Origin: Phytophthora colocasiae
Taxonomy: Eukaryota; Oomycota; Peronosporomycetes; Peronosporales; Peronosporaceae
Direction of reading: 5' to 3'
Assembly (NCBI GenBank): GCA_018806915.1
Contig: JAGKQI010000036.1
Span: 1 to 64,000 of the forward strand
Length of the DNA stretch: 64,000 nt
Shown here: positions 12,129-22,122 of the stretch, one piece after another
How positions within the stretch are numbered: position 1 is the first letter of the stretch
Layout: every line of letters begins with the position of its first letter
The notes under the pieces: generated by a model
Databases searched by the model: none
What the model was told of the DNA's origin: nothing
What the model saw: only the letters and a program-made list of their open reading frames with translations
Program-made: the position numbers and the translations under genes

Positions 12129-13973
12129 AACTCCGAACGATGTTCACCAGACCTCTGGTGAACATGATTGTACACCGGAGATGGATGACCCAGGGCCAGA
12201 GTCTGCGCCCCTGCCTCATGCTGCCAAGGTGCTTGTTGCCATCACTCGTGCACGCAATCAGGAAGAAGCAAACCTACCAGATGACGCGGAGGCTCGTGAA
12301 CCTATGGGCCCACTAAAGTTTCAGGAAGAACGCTGGCGGAGGATCAAAGTTCACCAGACTCAAGATGTTCATCTGGCAGAACTCATCAAGTTCCTTAAGG
12401 GTGACGTGGGAGATCTACCACGACCCCGAGTAAGGAAGCTTGCCAGGATCGCCGATGATTTCATCTTGGATTCCAGAGACGTTTTGTACCGCCTCAGCCG
12501 TGCTACCAGGGAACGTCCGAGAGACATGGTTGACGAGCTCAGACTTGTGGTTCCCAGAGACTTGCATGCTGATATGCTGCACTATGCTCATGGGGATTAC
12601 CAGGGTGCTCACCAGGGAATCAAACGTACGTTCGAGAAGCTGAGCTCCGAGTTCTACTGGATTGGTATGTACGCTGATGTGGAAAGGTTCGTCAAGGAGT
12701 GTATGGACTGTGCTAGCGGCAAGGGGCGTCCCCCGAATCCTGGACCGTCACCCGGCAACATCGAGCCCAGCCGACCTTTTGAAGTGGTGTCCATGGATTT
12801 CGTGACGCACATGCCAAATCTGCCAGAGGCAACACGTCTCCTGTTGTTGTTCCAAGACATGTTCTCAGGCTATGTGATGTGCAAGCCTATGAGTATCACT
12901 ACGGCTCAAGATGTCGCTGAGGCCTACGAGGAACGTGTCTTCCGGAACTTCGGAGCTAGTTCTCTGATACGCCATGATCAAGATCCTCGGTTCATGAGTG
13001 AGGTGTTCAGGTGTTTCCGGGACCTCCTGGGAAGCAGACAGCGAGCGACTCTGGCGTACCGTCCCCAGGCGAACGGCCAACAAGAACGGTCTGTTCAGAC
13101 GGTCGTGCGCGCCATCAAGGCCTACATCGCCGAAGCTGATCAGAGTGATTGGGATGACCACGCCGAACGTCTGATGTTCGCGTTGAACACTTCCTTTGAT
13201 GCGACCCGTCTGGAAACACCTTTCTTTCTGGTGCACGGATGGGATGCTCATGGGACTGTGTCCGTGATGCTTGGTCCAAAACCTTCTGGTGTACAAGAGC
13301 GCACTGCTTATGAGTGGCGTCGGAAGATGCAGCGAGATTATAGCTACGCTCAAGCCTGTGCTGAAGAACTTCAGAAGAAGGCCAAGCGGGAGCGTTCTGA
13401 AGAACAGACCCGAAAGTGGAAGGAGTTGTCGGAACGTCTGAAGTCCGGATTTGCCGTCGGTGATGCCGTGTGGCTATACATCCCCAAGGTCCAAACGGGT
13501 TGAGTCGGAAGCTCGCACACATGTGGCATGGTCCTTTCCGGATTGAGGAGATGTTGGATGATTTTCGTGTGAAACTGAAGGTCGAGGACACCGGGTATCG
13601 GGTGAACCCTTGGATTCATTTAAGTCGCCTGAAGCCGAGAGCCTTGTTTCCTAGAAGACCGACTGTGGAACTTGATGTCCATGAGGATGATGACTTTGAT
13701 GCAGCACTGTTACCAGAAGACAGTTGGGAGCCCGACACCGAGAATGATGAATACGAAGTGGAAAAGATACTAGACACTCGGTGGAGCAAGCGTACCAGGA
13801 CCTCCAAGAGACTTCGCGAATACCTGGTCAAGTGGAAGGGGTACGACGAGACAGAGTGGCTACCCTTGTCAAAGCTGAACTGTGGCGCTTTGTTATATGA
13901 GTTCAATCAGAGCGCACGAGCGCGAGCTCGTTTCAAGCAATGCAAGCTGGAGACGATCACTCCCAGAGTTTAA
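12118..13973 (+). pseudogene. pol of element A: integrase and chromodomain
   Basis: Two overlapping frames (12118-13503 and 13470-13973) joined by one frameshift near 13500. The zinc-binding HHCC region reads HYAHGDYQGAHQG ... CMDC. The DDE catalytic residues lie in VVSMDFVTH, RHDQDPRF and NGQQERSVQ. A GPY/F-like module (HGPFRIEEM) precedes a chromodomain at the C-terminus (YEVEKILDTRWSKRT ... VKWKGYDETEWLP), the chromatin-reading module of chromoviruses. Stop TAA at 13971. Integrase inserts cDNA into the genome and the chromodomain is thought to steer it to marked chromatin. Confidence 0.85.
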
Positions 13974-14358
13974 ACTCTGAAACTTATTCTGAGAACTCTG
14001 GTGAACAGTGATGTTCACCAGACGATGTATTTCAGAGATGAGGTGTCTGAGAGACATGTCTTTCGGAAATGCGATTTCGGGGATACGTGACTCCCAGAGA
14101 TGGTGGTTGTTATGTGAATTTGTATGGAGATGATTTTGTGGTTGTGTGTGTATGATGGAATTTTACGAAGTGTATTATGATGATGCTATGAGAAGAGGAT
14201 TACTGAACGACATGTGAGGATGTTAAAGGAGAAGGTCGTCGGGGAACTATATTTGGAATTGTTACTACGCTACGATATGCAGACGACTAAGTTGTTCTGG
14301 AAGAAGAAGTGTAGTTCCCCGGAGATGTCGTGAAGAGTACACCAGGCTTCTGGCGTAC
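13974..14358. other. Gap between convergent pol and antisense ORF in element A
   Basis: About 385 bp with no gene. It contains an inverted pair of the family word: TCTGGTGAACA at 13997-14007 and its complement at 14012-14022, able to form a hairpin just past the pol stop. The rest is AT-richer than the flanks. It could hold termination signals for both strands, but I see no diagnostic motif. Confidence 0.5.
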
Positions 14359-17133
14359 TTACTTCAGAGAGACAGGATTTTCAGCGCGTTCAGCAGGCGT
14401 CAGAGCTTGTTTCCGGAGATCGGATGGCACGAATTCCATCCAGTCCTTGTCGGAAGACGCTGTGGCCCACTGCGTGCGCGCTGGTTCCGCTGCGTCGATA
14501 GCTTCAAGCTGCTTGCGTAAGCTCAGACACTTGGGACCTCCGATGTCACGTGCACGCGGGTCTTGCCAGATCCATGGGCAATATTTGTCTGGGATCTTCC
14601 AGATACCAGGCTCGAACATGAGCGTCTCCGGGAAATCCTTGTGCTTCAGAATCTTGGACACTGCCCCTCGGTATTGGCGTAGTAGAGACGCACGACGAAG
14701 CCCTGCGTTCCTTGTGCTGTTCACCGGACAGCAGGTCTTCATCGGGATCCATTATCACCCAGTGAGTGCGTTCCCACAACGCTTGAGCGTGCTTGTTCAT
14801 GAGAGACGCGAGTTCTTCTGATGTCCGCCTGAACCAAGAGACAGAGATCGTCACGCCGGTGAAAATATAGCTCGGTCCGGCGGTTCTGGTACATGACCTC
14901 CCAGGGAGCTGGCACTTCGTCCAGCAAAGCTTGGTATTTCTTGGAATTCCAGCGTTTCAGGCGTGCCAGACTGTGTGTGGGGCTCGAAGTCTGGGAACCC
15001 AGGAGTCTGCCCGATGGCCGTCTTGGTGTCACTGGTCGGCTGGACCGGGATACCGTAGTACAGCCACGACGAACAATGTGTCCGGGGCCTCGATTGTCAG
15101 CAGCTCCTTCGGTGTCAGCGACTTGTACGACTTGGACACCAGACTTGACTTCCGGAGTTTACCAGAAGGTCGCTTGCCCGAAGAACTCTTAGGCGACTTG
15201 GAGTCTTGAGACTTCTTGTCCTTGGAACTCGACTTGGGCGAACCACCGGACTTCTTGCTCTTGGGACTTGACGTGGAGGTGCCACCGGACTTTTTACTGC
15301 CTGACTTGGATCGGGATGCTTCGTGCACACTATCCCGCTTGGACTTCTTGGTGGGGATTATTGGACCCGAGTCATCCGAGTCGCTGGACTCGTAGTCCCG
15401 TGGACGCTTGTTGCCGGCGTGCGAATGATCATCAGACTCATCGTCGTCAGAGTCATCGCTGTTGCCGCTCGACTTTTCGTCGTCAGAACCGCTGTTGCTA
15501 GTTGCAGATTCTTGTTCACCAGACTCCTTGAAGTCCGGGTCCTTCTGAGGGTCATCCTCTGTGGACTCAGGTTCGCTAATGGGATACGGGACGTGAGCGT
15601 CCAGTGCCTCCCAGACCGGTGGCTCCACATCGTTCTTCTGAAGCCGGCGCAGTTCCTCCTCAGCCATCTTGTAGTACGTCTCTGGGACGTACGAGGTCCA
15701 CGGGGTCTGATTTAGTTTGCGCCAGTACATCATGCTCACCAGCATTTGTACCAAGGGGCGCCCCGTGAACAGGCTGTGGGCGGGCTTGTCCGTGCGAAGC
15801 CACTTCATTGCAGTCTCGTAAGCAATGCCTGCGAGCAGAGCCAAGCGCAAGTCCGGACGAACTTCCTCCCAGACGACTCCAGGTGGTAACGTGGTGTGGA
15901 CTGCGTCCTTGGACACCGGAGACTTGGCGTTCGCCGGACGCACCGAATCGATGCCAGGCGTGTAATTCTTGGGGCGATCCTGAGGAACACGAACCCGATG
16001 TTTCCCAGACGGCCGGTTAGGCTTGAGTGGTGGAGAACCGGAAGATTTAGGTGACCTGGTGGGCGACCCAGACTTGTTCACCGGGCGAGTGCCTGATTTC
16101 TCGGGGCCACCCGCATGTTCACCGGAGACCTTCACACCACTACCAGCACCCGTCAGATCCAGCACTTTGGCTGACTTCTTGGCCTCCGCAGCTTGATTGA
16201 AGCGAACTTTCGCCAGACGCTTGGAGAAGTCAGGGATTTCCGCCTTGCGCTGATCCATCGCAGTCACGTTGATGATGGTGTCCCAGTCTCCAGGCGGCGC
16301 CTTGCCCTCTTGGAAGTTCACCAGAAGCTCACGAAGACGCACCCAACTGCCGTTCAACTCCCCGTGTTCAAACAGGTACTCCAGAAAACCCCAGGAGTCT
16401 GTGGCTGTGGTCGTGGGACGAGCCTTCAGCAACCGGACCTCCGCTTGAGAGTCTTCCAGGCGTTCCTCCAAGGCCGACTTCTCAGCTTCCAGGGCATCGA
16501 TCTGGTCCTGATAGTGCGACGCGAGGTTCTTGGACTCCGCATTCACACGATCTTCGGTCTCACCAGCAGTACGCCGGGCGTCCAGTACTTCATGGCGCCA
16601 ATACTGGCAGTTGAAGACCCACTGACGCTTGAGATCTTCGGACTCGTTCTGGATAGCGGCCGTGTCCACCAGAGATGCACCGCCCTGGGACTCTACTTGG
16701 AGTCGAAGCCGACGGTGAGCGCCAGCCATCTGCTTCAGGTAACCCGATGTCTTGTACACCCGCTCGGCGAGGCGCTGATGGGGGAGGTGCAGGAGGATTG
16801 CCGCCAATTCCCGGAGGACGTCAACAGATCCCATGTGTGCCTCAAGACTCATGCGGTTACGGCTGTCCACGTGGGGAACAAGCATCTGACTTTCGAGGCG
16901 TTGCCACTAGTAGGAGCCAATGGAGAACCCATGGTTGCAGGATCTTCTTCTGACTTGTGTGTCAGAACGGAAATCGGGATGTGGCCGTTTGTGGGATACG
17001 ACAGTTGGCTATTTCTGAGTCTGATGGAATCAGACTGAGCGACAGGACACCAGAGATTCTGAAATCCCGGAAGTTTTGCGAGCGTCACAGCTACACTATG
17101 TTCACGGGACCTCTGACGTACTGTCCTGGCCAT
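14359..17133 (-). pseudogene. Antisense ORF of element A, frameshifted
   Basis: Runs opposite to pol and converges on it. The start ATG at 17133 (MARTVRQRSREHS) matches the start of the B copy (MARPIKHSDRRFS) and lies 56 bp from the 3' LTR. Frames join at about 16870, 15030 and 14740 through small indels; the middle block alone is about 600 codons. Shared blocks: a coiled coil (about 16600-16400), WGFLEYLFEHGELNGSW, VWEEVRPDLRLALLAGIAYE, a Ser/Asp acidic tract next to PTKKSKR (nuclear-localisation-like), and a C-terminal block with EPGIWKIPDKYCPWIWQDP. I recognise no known family. Conservation in three elements argues for function. Antisense ORFs between integrase and the 3' LTR are known in plant Tat elements, without clear sequence similarity that I can judge. 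Confidence 0.75.
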
Positions 17134-17176
17134 GATGCTCAGTTTGGAGAAAGTTCCGCACTGACGAATTATGACC

Positions 17177-17188
17177 AGGAGGGGCGGT
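17177..17188 (+). promoter_or_regulatory. Polypurine tract of element A
   Basis: AGGAGGGGCGGT directly abuts the TG that opens the 3' LTR at 17189. The same tract, reversed, abuts the B 3' LTR at 22068. It would prime plus-strand DNA synthesis. Confidence 0.75.
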
Positions 17189-19604
17189 TGACACGTTGCT
17201 AATTACGATTTTTCGAGTGGATATGGACGTTACGCTGTGATGTGATTGGACGTACACTGGGTTGTGGGAGAAAGGGAGATGTGGGACGAGGTTATGTCCC
17301 GTGCGACAATAATGGATCTGTGGAAGATATATATATATAAATATTAACCTTCACCTGTACTGCAAAGGGGCCCAAGAGATCAGAAGTGTTCCTCGGAAAA
17401 GTGCACAAACTCCGAGAGACAACAACACTCAGTCTGATCACCGGACTTTCCCCGACGATGAGTGCCTAAAGGTTGGTAGAAAGTCTCTCAGAAGAATGTA
17501 TCTCTGAGAGACCTCATCCCGTTGCCGTCCTGTGTGACGATGATGGTTCAAGGAATACAGTTATACCCACAAGATACCAAGTATCGCGCACCGTACGTAG
17601 CGCACCCCGCACATACAACTGGACTTCGTGCGTTGTAGCATACGTGCTCCCGCACCCTAAAAACACTCATGGATTTCTGGTATCACGCATGGAAACTCTG
17701 ATATCACACCATGAAGTCTGACGCACATGAAGTCTGACGTACATGAGTCTGATGAACATGATTCTGGTAAACAAGTCTGATGTGTCCGGCTTATACAAGC
17801 AATATTCCAGACATTTACCAGTTTCCGATGAACAGACCCAAGTGTCACGACTCTGGTATTTATGACTCTGATGTACATGATTCCGGAGTACATGGTTCCG
17901 ATGAACATGTCTCCGACACTTTTGCATGATTCCAGACCCTGGTGAACAGGATACCAGACTCTGACACTCTGAAGTCCACCCCATACTGAAACCAAGTGTA
18001 CCCAACACGACCTCACGCAATCAAGTGAAACGCAACCTGCTCATCCCTGTAATGACATCATTAAGTGTCGACTCAACAAGATCTGCAGCATCGACTACCA
18101 TAGTGAGCCCAAGTGAAGATTCCTGAGTTATACTGAGACCAAGTTTATATGAGAATATGGAAGACAGAAGACAGAGAGATACGAGATAGATAACCAGAGT
18201 TCAATTTGACCGGTACCCCCGAGTTCAAATTGCGTTATAACCCCAAGGTCGATTCTTCGGTTCTTTGGAAAGTGTAAGGCCACGACAAAGCTTTGAGTCG
18301 TGTGATCTCTCACCTATCAAGCCCCTTTAGGTGGAGATCAGCGTAACGCAGAGACCTGAGAGGACCCACCTATTCCATTTACTAGTTGGGTCGTTTGTTT
18401 TGTCTCTAGCGGTAGCCCATTTCATATTGTACGTTTGGACAGGTATTGGGAGCTAGACAGTCGCTCTCAACACGCTCGGTAGACTGTTGTATAACTGATA
18501 GTGTATTGGTTTATTTTTCACTCTATATATTAGAGGGTGGTGCGCGAAAGTTACGGGAATACCAAACAGACCAGGTGTCTGGTGAACATTTCCCTAGTTG
18601 ATCTGGAGAACTAGCCCACTGCTCAAGGGCCAGGAAATAATAAGAGCAGCTACATATTTGTATATCGGAACTCTATATTGCGGTTATCTCGGAAGTCTAA
18701 CTGAGAGATACCAGAAAGATATGATAGTTATGAGGAAGATAAACGATAAACAGAGTTCAATTTGCCGTGTAACCCAGAAGTCGCTGTATTTCTGTTTGCA
18801 AGGCCACGCCAAGCATCGCTGCCGTGTGATCTCTCGCCTATTCAATCCCCTTAGGCGGAGATCAGGTAACGTAGCGACCTGAGAGGACCCGCCTATTCCA
18901 TATCCTAGTTGGGTCGTTTGTTTTGTCTCTAGCGGTAGCCCATTTCATATTGCTCGTTTGGACAGGCTCTGGAAACTAGACAGTCGTTTTCAGAGTGCAA
19001 GGTAGACTGTTGTATACAACTGATTGTATTGCTTTATATTTTCCCTCTATATCAGAGGGTAGTGCGCGAACGTGACAGGGATACCAGACAGACCAGCTGT
19101 CTGGTAGCAAGTCCCTAGTTGACCTGGAGTGTTAGCCCACCGTTCAAGGGCCTAGAAAGAATAAGAACGGCTGTATATATTTGTATATTTTCGAACTCTG
19201 TGTATTGGTTGTTTATCTCAGAAAGTCAGGTATCTCGGTTCTGGATTTGTGATATTCAGACACCGATTTCAGACTTTCTCTGGTATATTCTCGTTTCGAC
19301 CGCCGACCTCCTGGAAACCAACTTGGTTTCCAGAGATTCCGACTCCCGAACGCTTCTGGAAGGATTTCCTGAATACCAACACCAGACTCCGAGGGAACTC
19401 CAACTTCTCTTCACAACACATTCTCAGACTCCGGCGAGGGTCATATTTCCGAAGAAAGCGAACCCACGAGGATACCGCAAGGTACCACACGCCAACCTAC
19501 CGTTGTACGGCTCTGAAAACCCCTTTTCAGTAGTCGTATATCTAGGGTTCACTATACGCCCCCCCCCCCTGCTCCGCGACCAAAGTTTCACCGACTTCGC
19601 GGCA
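17189..19604 (+). repeat. Chimeric 3' LTR: alpha start joined to beta end at 18702/18703
   Basis: 17189-18702 matches the start of the A 5' LTR (930-2581). From 18703 on, the sequence matches the reverse complement of 36423-37318, the end part of the other LTR type. The junction is GTCTAACT|GAGAGATACC with no lost or added bases. Its reciprocal product is at 21307/21308. The LTR is therefore longer (2.4 kb) than either parent, because promoter-proximal blocks occur twice. It ends ...CGCGGCA at 19604, followed by TGTT, the target duplication of element B. A C-run lies at 19560-19569. Confidence 0.85.
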
Positions 19605-19677
19605 TGTTGCTGAATACGAAGAAGTGTTCAACCGCGGCAAGGTCGTGAAGGACCTTGGAGTGGATGGAGGCGTGTAA
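19605..19677 (+). pseudogene. Displaced 3' end of element D pol
   Basis: After the TGTT duplication (19605-19608) the frame reads AEYEEVFNRGKVVK and ends at TAA 19675-19677. Placed after the minus-strand frame that stops at 38107 (…DDEGRWYSV), it continues in phase with no gap once a single TGTT is kept. It is thus the last ~23 codons of D pol, cut off when element B inserted and later flipped to this position by the 18703-21307 inversion. The product resembles a chromodomain-like or basic tail; its function is unknown. Confidence 0.75.
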
Positions 19678-20559
19678 TATGCCTGACTTACAGACGAGTA
19701 CGGATCTGGGATATACCGTCCCACAGCAGCCAACGGGTGGAAAAATCTCAGCAGAGACTTCGACGTCGATCGCTGGAGCACCAATGAGAGGGACGCTCGC
19801 AAAGATATGGAAGGACAGGCCCACGTTGAAGGTGCGAGTGACTGGGATGTCAAAGGAACGCCAGGAGGGACTTCCCAGTCACTTTCGAATCGGCCGTGTG
19901 ACGCACTCCGGAACCGACCGCGCACGAGAGAGACGGAGTGAAGACAACGAGTGGAGACCGAAAGGAGCCATTCTAAACGACAAAGGGCAGTGAGAGAAGA
20001 TGTTGAGAGACGAGGGCAGCGAGAGCTGTTGATTGACGAAGGGCAGTATTGACTGTTGAACGGGCAGCGAGAGCTGTTGATTAACGACGGACAGTGTTGA
20101 CTGTCGAGGGGCAGTGTTAACTGTTGAACGGGCAGCGAGAGCTATTGAAAGACTGGACGACCAAGGCGAAACAGAGGGGCCAGTTGGGTTCTTAGGCGGT
20201 GGTGTCTGTGGCAGCCAATAGCGGACAGTGGTTCGGTTGGTTCGGTTTGTTCGGCCCGAAGCAGGTGCCACGGGACTGAGGGACAACGGGAGGAGCTGTT
20301 TGCGCGTGGAAGTACAGGTTGTCAGTAAGGACACGAGTTGAGAGAGAGAGAGAGGAACGTAGTGTATATTCGTACATTAATAGAAGTAGGCGAGTTCTTC
20401 GTTAACGAACGACGAACGAGCCGGCGCGGTGAACCGAGCCAGGAGACGACCAGTTGAAGTTGAAGAGTGTCATTTGACACCCGATCATTGGGCACACCAC
20501 CCAGCGCAGCACACGATCAACGATCCACTGACGGGCAGTGAGAGAGTAAACCTGTTACA
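19678..20559 (+). repeat. 3' untranslated region and probable 3' LTR end of element D
   Basis: No convincing gene. 19985-20160 holds about six degenerate copies of a ~26-bp unit (GGGCAGCGAGAGCTGTTGA-like). A GA microsatellite lies at 20338-20353. The segment ends ...AACCTGTTACA at 20559, a CA-type LTR end, exactly where A/B-family pol sequence begins. I could not locate the matching LTR start or a second copy in the window. Confidence 0.45.
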
Positions 20560-20982
20560 ATCGTCAAAGGAGTTGTAGAACTGCCGTTCCCGTCTATGCT
20601 GAAGGCAGTTCAGAGTTTCATGGGGAGTCTCAATTACTACAACAAGTCTATTGAAGATCTACCAGTTATCGCTGCTACTCTGTACGAGCTGACGGATGAC
20701 CGAATTTGCGCTAGACGAGATATGACTTGTGCCAAAGAAGCCTTCGAGCTCCTGAAACGCGAGATAGTTTCCACCCCACTTCTCAGACGGACCGGACCAA
20801 ACAGTTTGTCATCATTCCCTTTGCGAACCCTTGGGCTGCTTCAGCAGTTTTAGGGCAGGGGGCGATTCACCCGGTCCGATTCACAGGTCGTACCCTGAAT
20901 GATGCTGAACTCAGGTATCACATCGCTGAGAAAGAGGTGATTGCGATACTCAGAGTTTTGGAAAACTTCAGAGCTCTGGTAG
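20560..20982 (+). pseudogene. Relic pol fragment, RT thumb to first RNase H (upstream half of the 1-929 relic)
   Basis: Encodes VVELPFPSMLKAVQSFMGSL and onward to the ILRVLENFRALV block of the A/B family pol, with small indels near 20790-20870. It ends at the codons where the 1-929 minus-strand relic begins. Both ends are LTR boundaries: D's LTR end at 20559 and an A-type LTR end at 20983. It is the other half of the gene that element A disrupted. Confidence 0.8.
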
Positions 20983-22067
20983 TGTCGCGAAGTCGGTGCA
21001 ACTTTTACCGCGGTGCAGGGACGTACAGTGAACCTGGAAGTGTGACTACCGGTAGTTATACCAGAGTCGCACAGCAAGGTGGGCGTGTGTTACCTTGTGC
21101 TGCCCTCGTAGGTTCGTTGTCTTGGTAATGAGACCCTCGCCGGGGTCGTGAGAGTTTGTGTGAGAGTGAGGGTTCCTTGCGTAGACCGTCGTATGTCCTT
21201 CTGGTCCTCACAGGAGCGCTTGAGAGCCGAACGTTTTCCGGTGAACACTTGTGTACACCAGAGATTTCTGAAGGCAAAAGAGAAATTAATACAATGGGAA
21301 GTCCAGTTTCTTCTTGTCATCTTTTGCGTCTTTTCAGCAGTCAGTCTTCATATGTCAGGTACACTTGGCTCTTGTATATAAAAGATATCTTGACTTGATC
21401 TCAGTATGCAATCTGTGCAGCCGATCTCGATGGGTTAACAGGTAGAGACGTCATTACGGGGGATGTGCAGGTCAGTCATCACTTGAATGCGTGACTTGAA
21501 CTTGGGTTCACTTGGTTTCAGTATGGTCTTGGATCTTCGGTGGTTTCAGAGTCTGGTATCCTGGTTTTCAGAGTCTGATATCACTTGGTTTTCTGAGTCT
21601 TGGTCGCTCAGAGTTAGAGATACCAGAGTTTTGAGTAAGAAACCAGAGTACGGAGCACCAATGCTACAACGTACACGAAGATCTTGAGGGTTGCGCGGGT
21701 GCGCGGCGTCCGGCGCGCGATACTTGGTCTCTGCGGGTAAATTATGTGAATGCTTGAACCATCAATCGGGATGAGGATACGTTCTTCTGAGAGACTTTCC
21801 GCCAGAACTTAGGCACTCATCGTCGGGGAAAGTCCGGTGACCAGACAGAGTGTAGTTGACCTTCAGAGTTGTGCACACTCTGAAGTACACTTCTGGTCCT
21901 TTGGGCCCCTTTACAGTCAGGCGAAGGTTTATCCACAATCTTCCACAGATGTCGCACGGGTGCGGCCGCGTCCCAAAGTCCCTTTCGCTTATAACCCATA
22001 GTATAACCAATCACATCGTAACGTAATATCCACCTGTCGCTCGAAAATCGGAATTAACATCATCTCA
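20983..22067 (-). repeat. Chimeric LTR: beta start (21308-22067) joined to alpha end (20983-21307)
   Basis: Read on the minus strand it starts TGAGATGATG at 22067 and ends ...CGCGACA at 20983. 21308-22067 matches the start of the B 5' LTR (37319-38106). 20983-21307 matches the end of the A 5' LTR (2582-2943). The junction, on the minus strand, is GACAAGAAGAA|ACTGGAC, the exact reciprocal of the junction at 18702/18703. At 1085 bp it is about half the length of its parents. Confidence 0.85.
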
Positions 22068-22081
22068 ACCGCCCCTCCTGG
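22068..22081 (-). promoter_or_regulatory. Polypurine tract of element B
   Basis: On the minus strand CCAGGAGGGGCGGT directly precedes the TG of the 3' LTR, identical in its purine core to the tract of element A. Confidence 0.7.
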
Positions 22082-22122
22082 TCACGATCCATCAGTGCGG
22101 AACTTTCTCCAAGCTGTGTATC

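Larger units (their letters stand above)
930..18702 (+). mobile_element. Element A: degenerate Ty3/Gypsy chromodomain retrotransposon
   Basis: Order on the plus strand: 5' LTR (930-2943), primer binding site, ORF1, gag, pol (PR-RT-RH-aRNH-IN-chromodomain), an opposite-strand ORF (14359-17133), polypurine tract, 3' LTR from 17189. The last part of its 3' LTR is not contiguous: an inversion with a breakpoint at 18702/18703 moved it to 20983-21307 (reverse orientation). Gag is broken by a hAT element at 6245-7114, and several frameshifts and stops interrupt ORF1, gag, PR and pol. The pre-inversion target site is imperfect (CTCAC on the left, CTACC beside the moved LTR end), but the flanks are two halves of one pol gene, which fixes the insertion point. 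Confidence 0.85.

Noticed and set aside
15029..16885. Treating the opposite-strand ORFs as chance shadows of a sense gene
   Set aside because: There is no coding sequence on the other strand at these places, and the protein is conserved in three diverged elements with matching start points.
17189..19604. Internal tandem duplication of a single LTR type
   Set aside because: The second part matches the beta LTR (36423-37318) far better than the alpha LTR, and the reciprocal hybrid exists at 20983-22067.
19980..20160. CRISPR array
   Set aside because: The units are degenerate and contiguous without regular spacers, and the context is eukaryotic.
930..20982. A 20-kb inversion spanning whole element A
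   Set aside because: First considered because relic pol halves are opposed at these ends. The LTR junctions at 18702/18703 and 21307/21308 explain everything with a 2.6-kb inversion.
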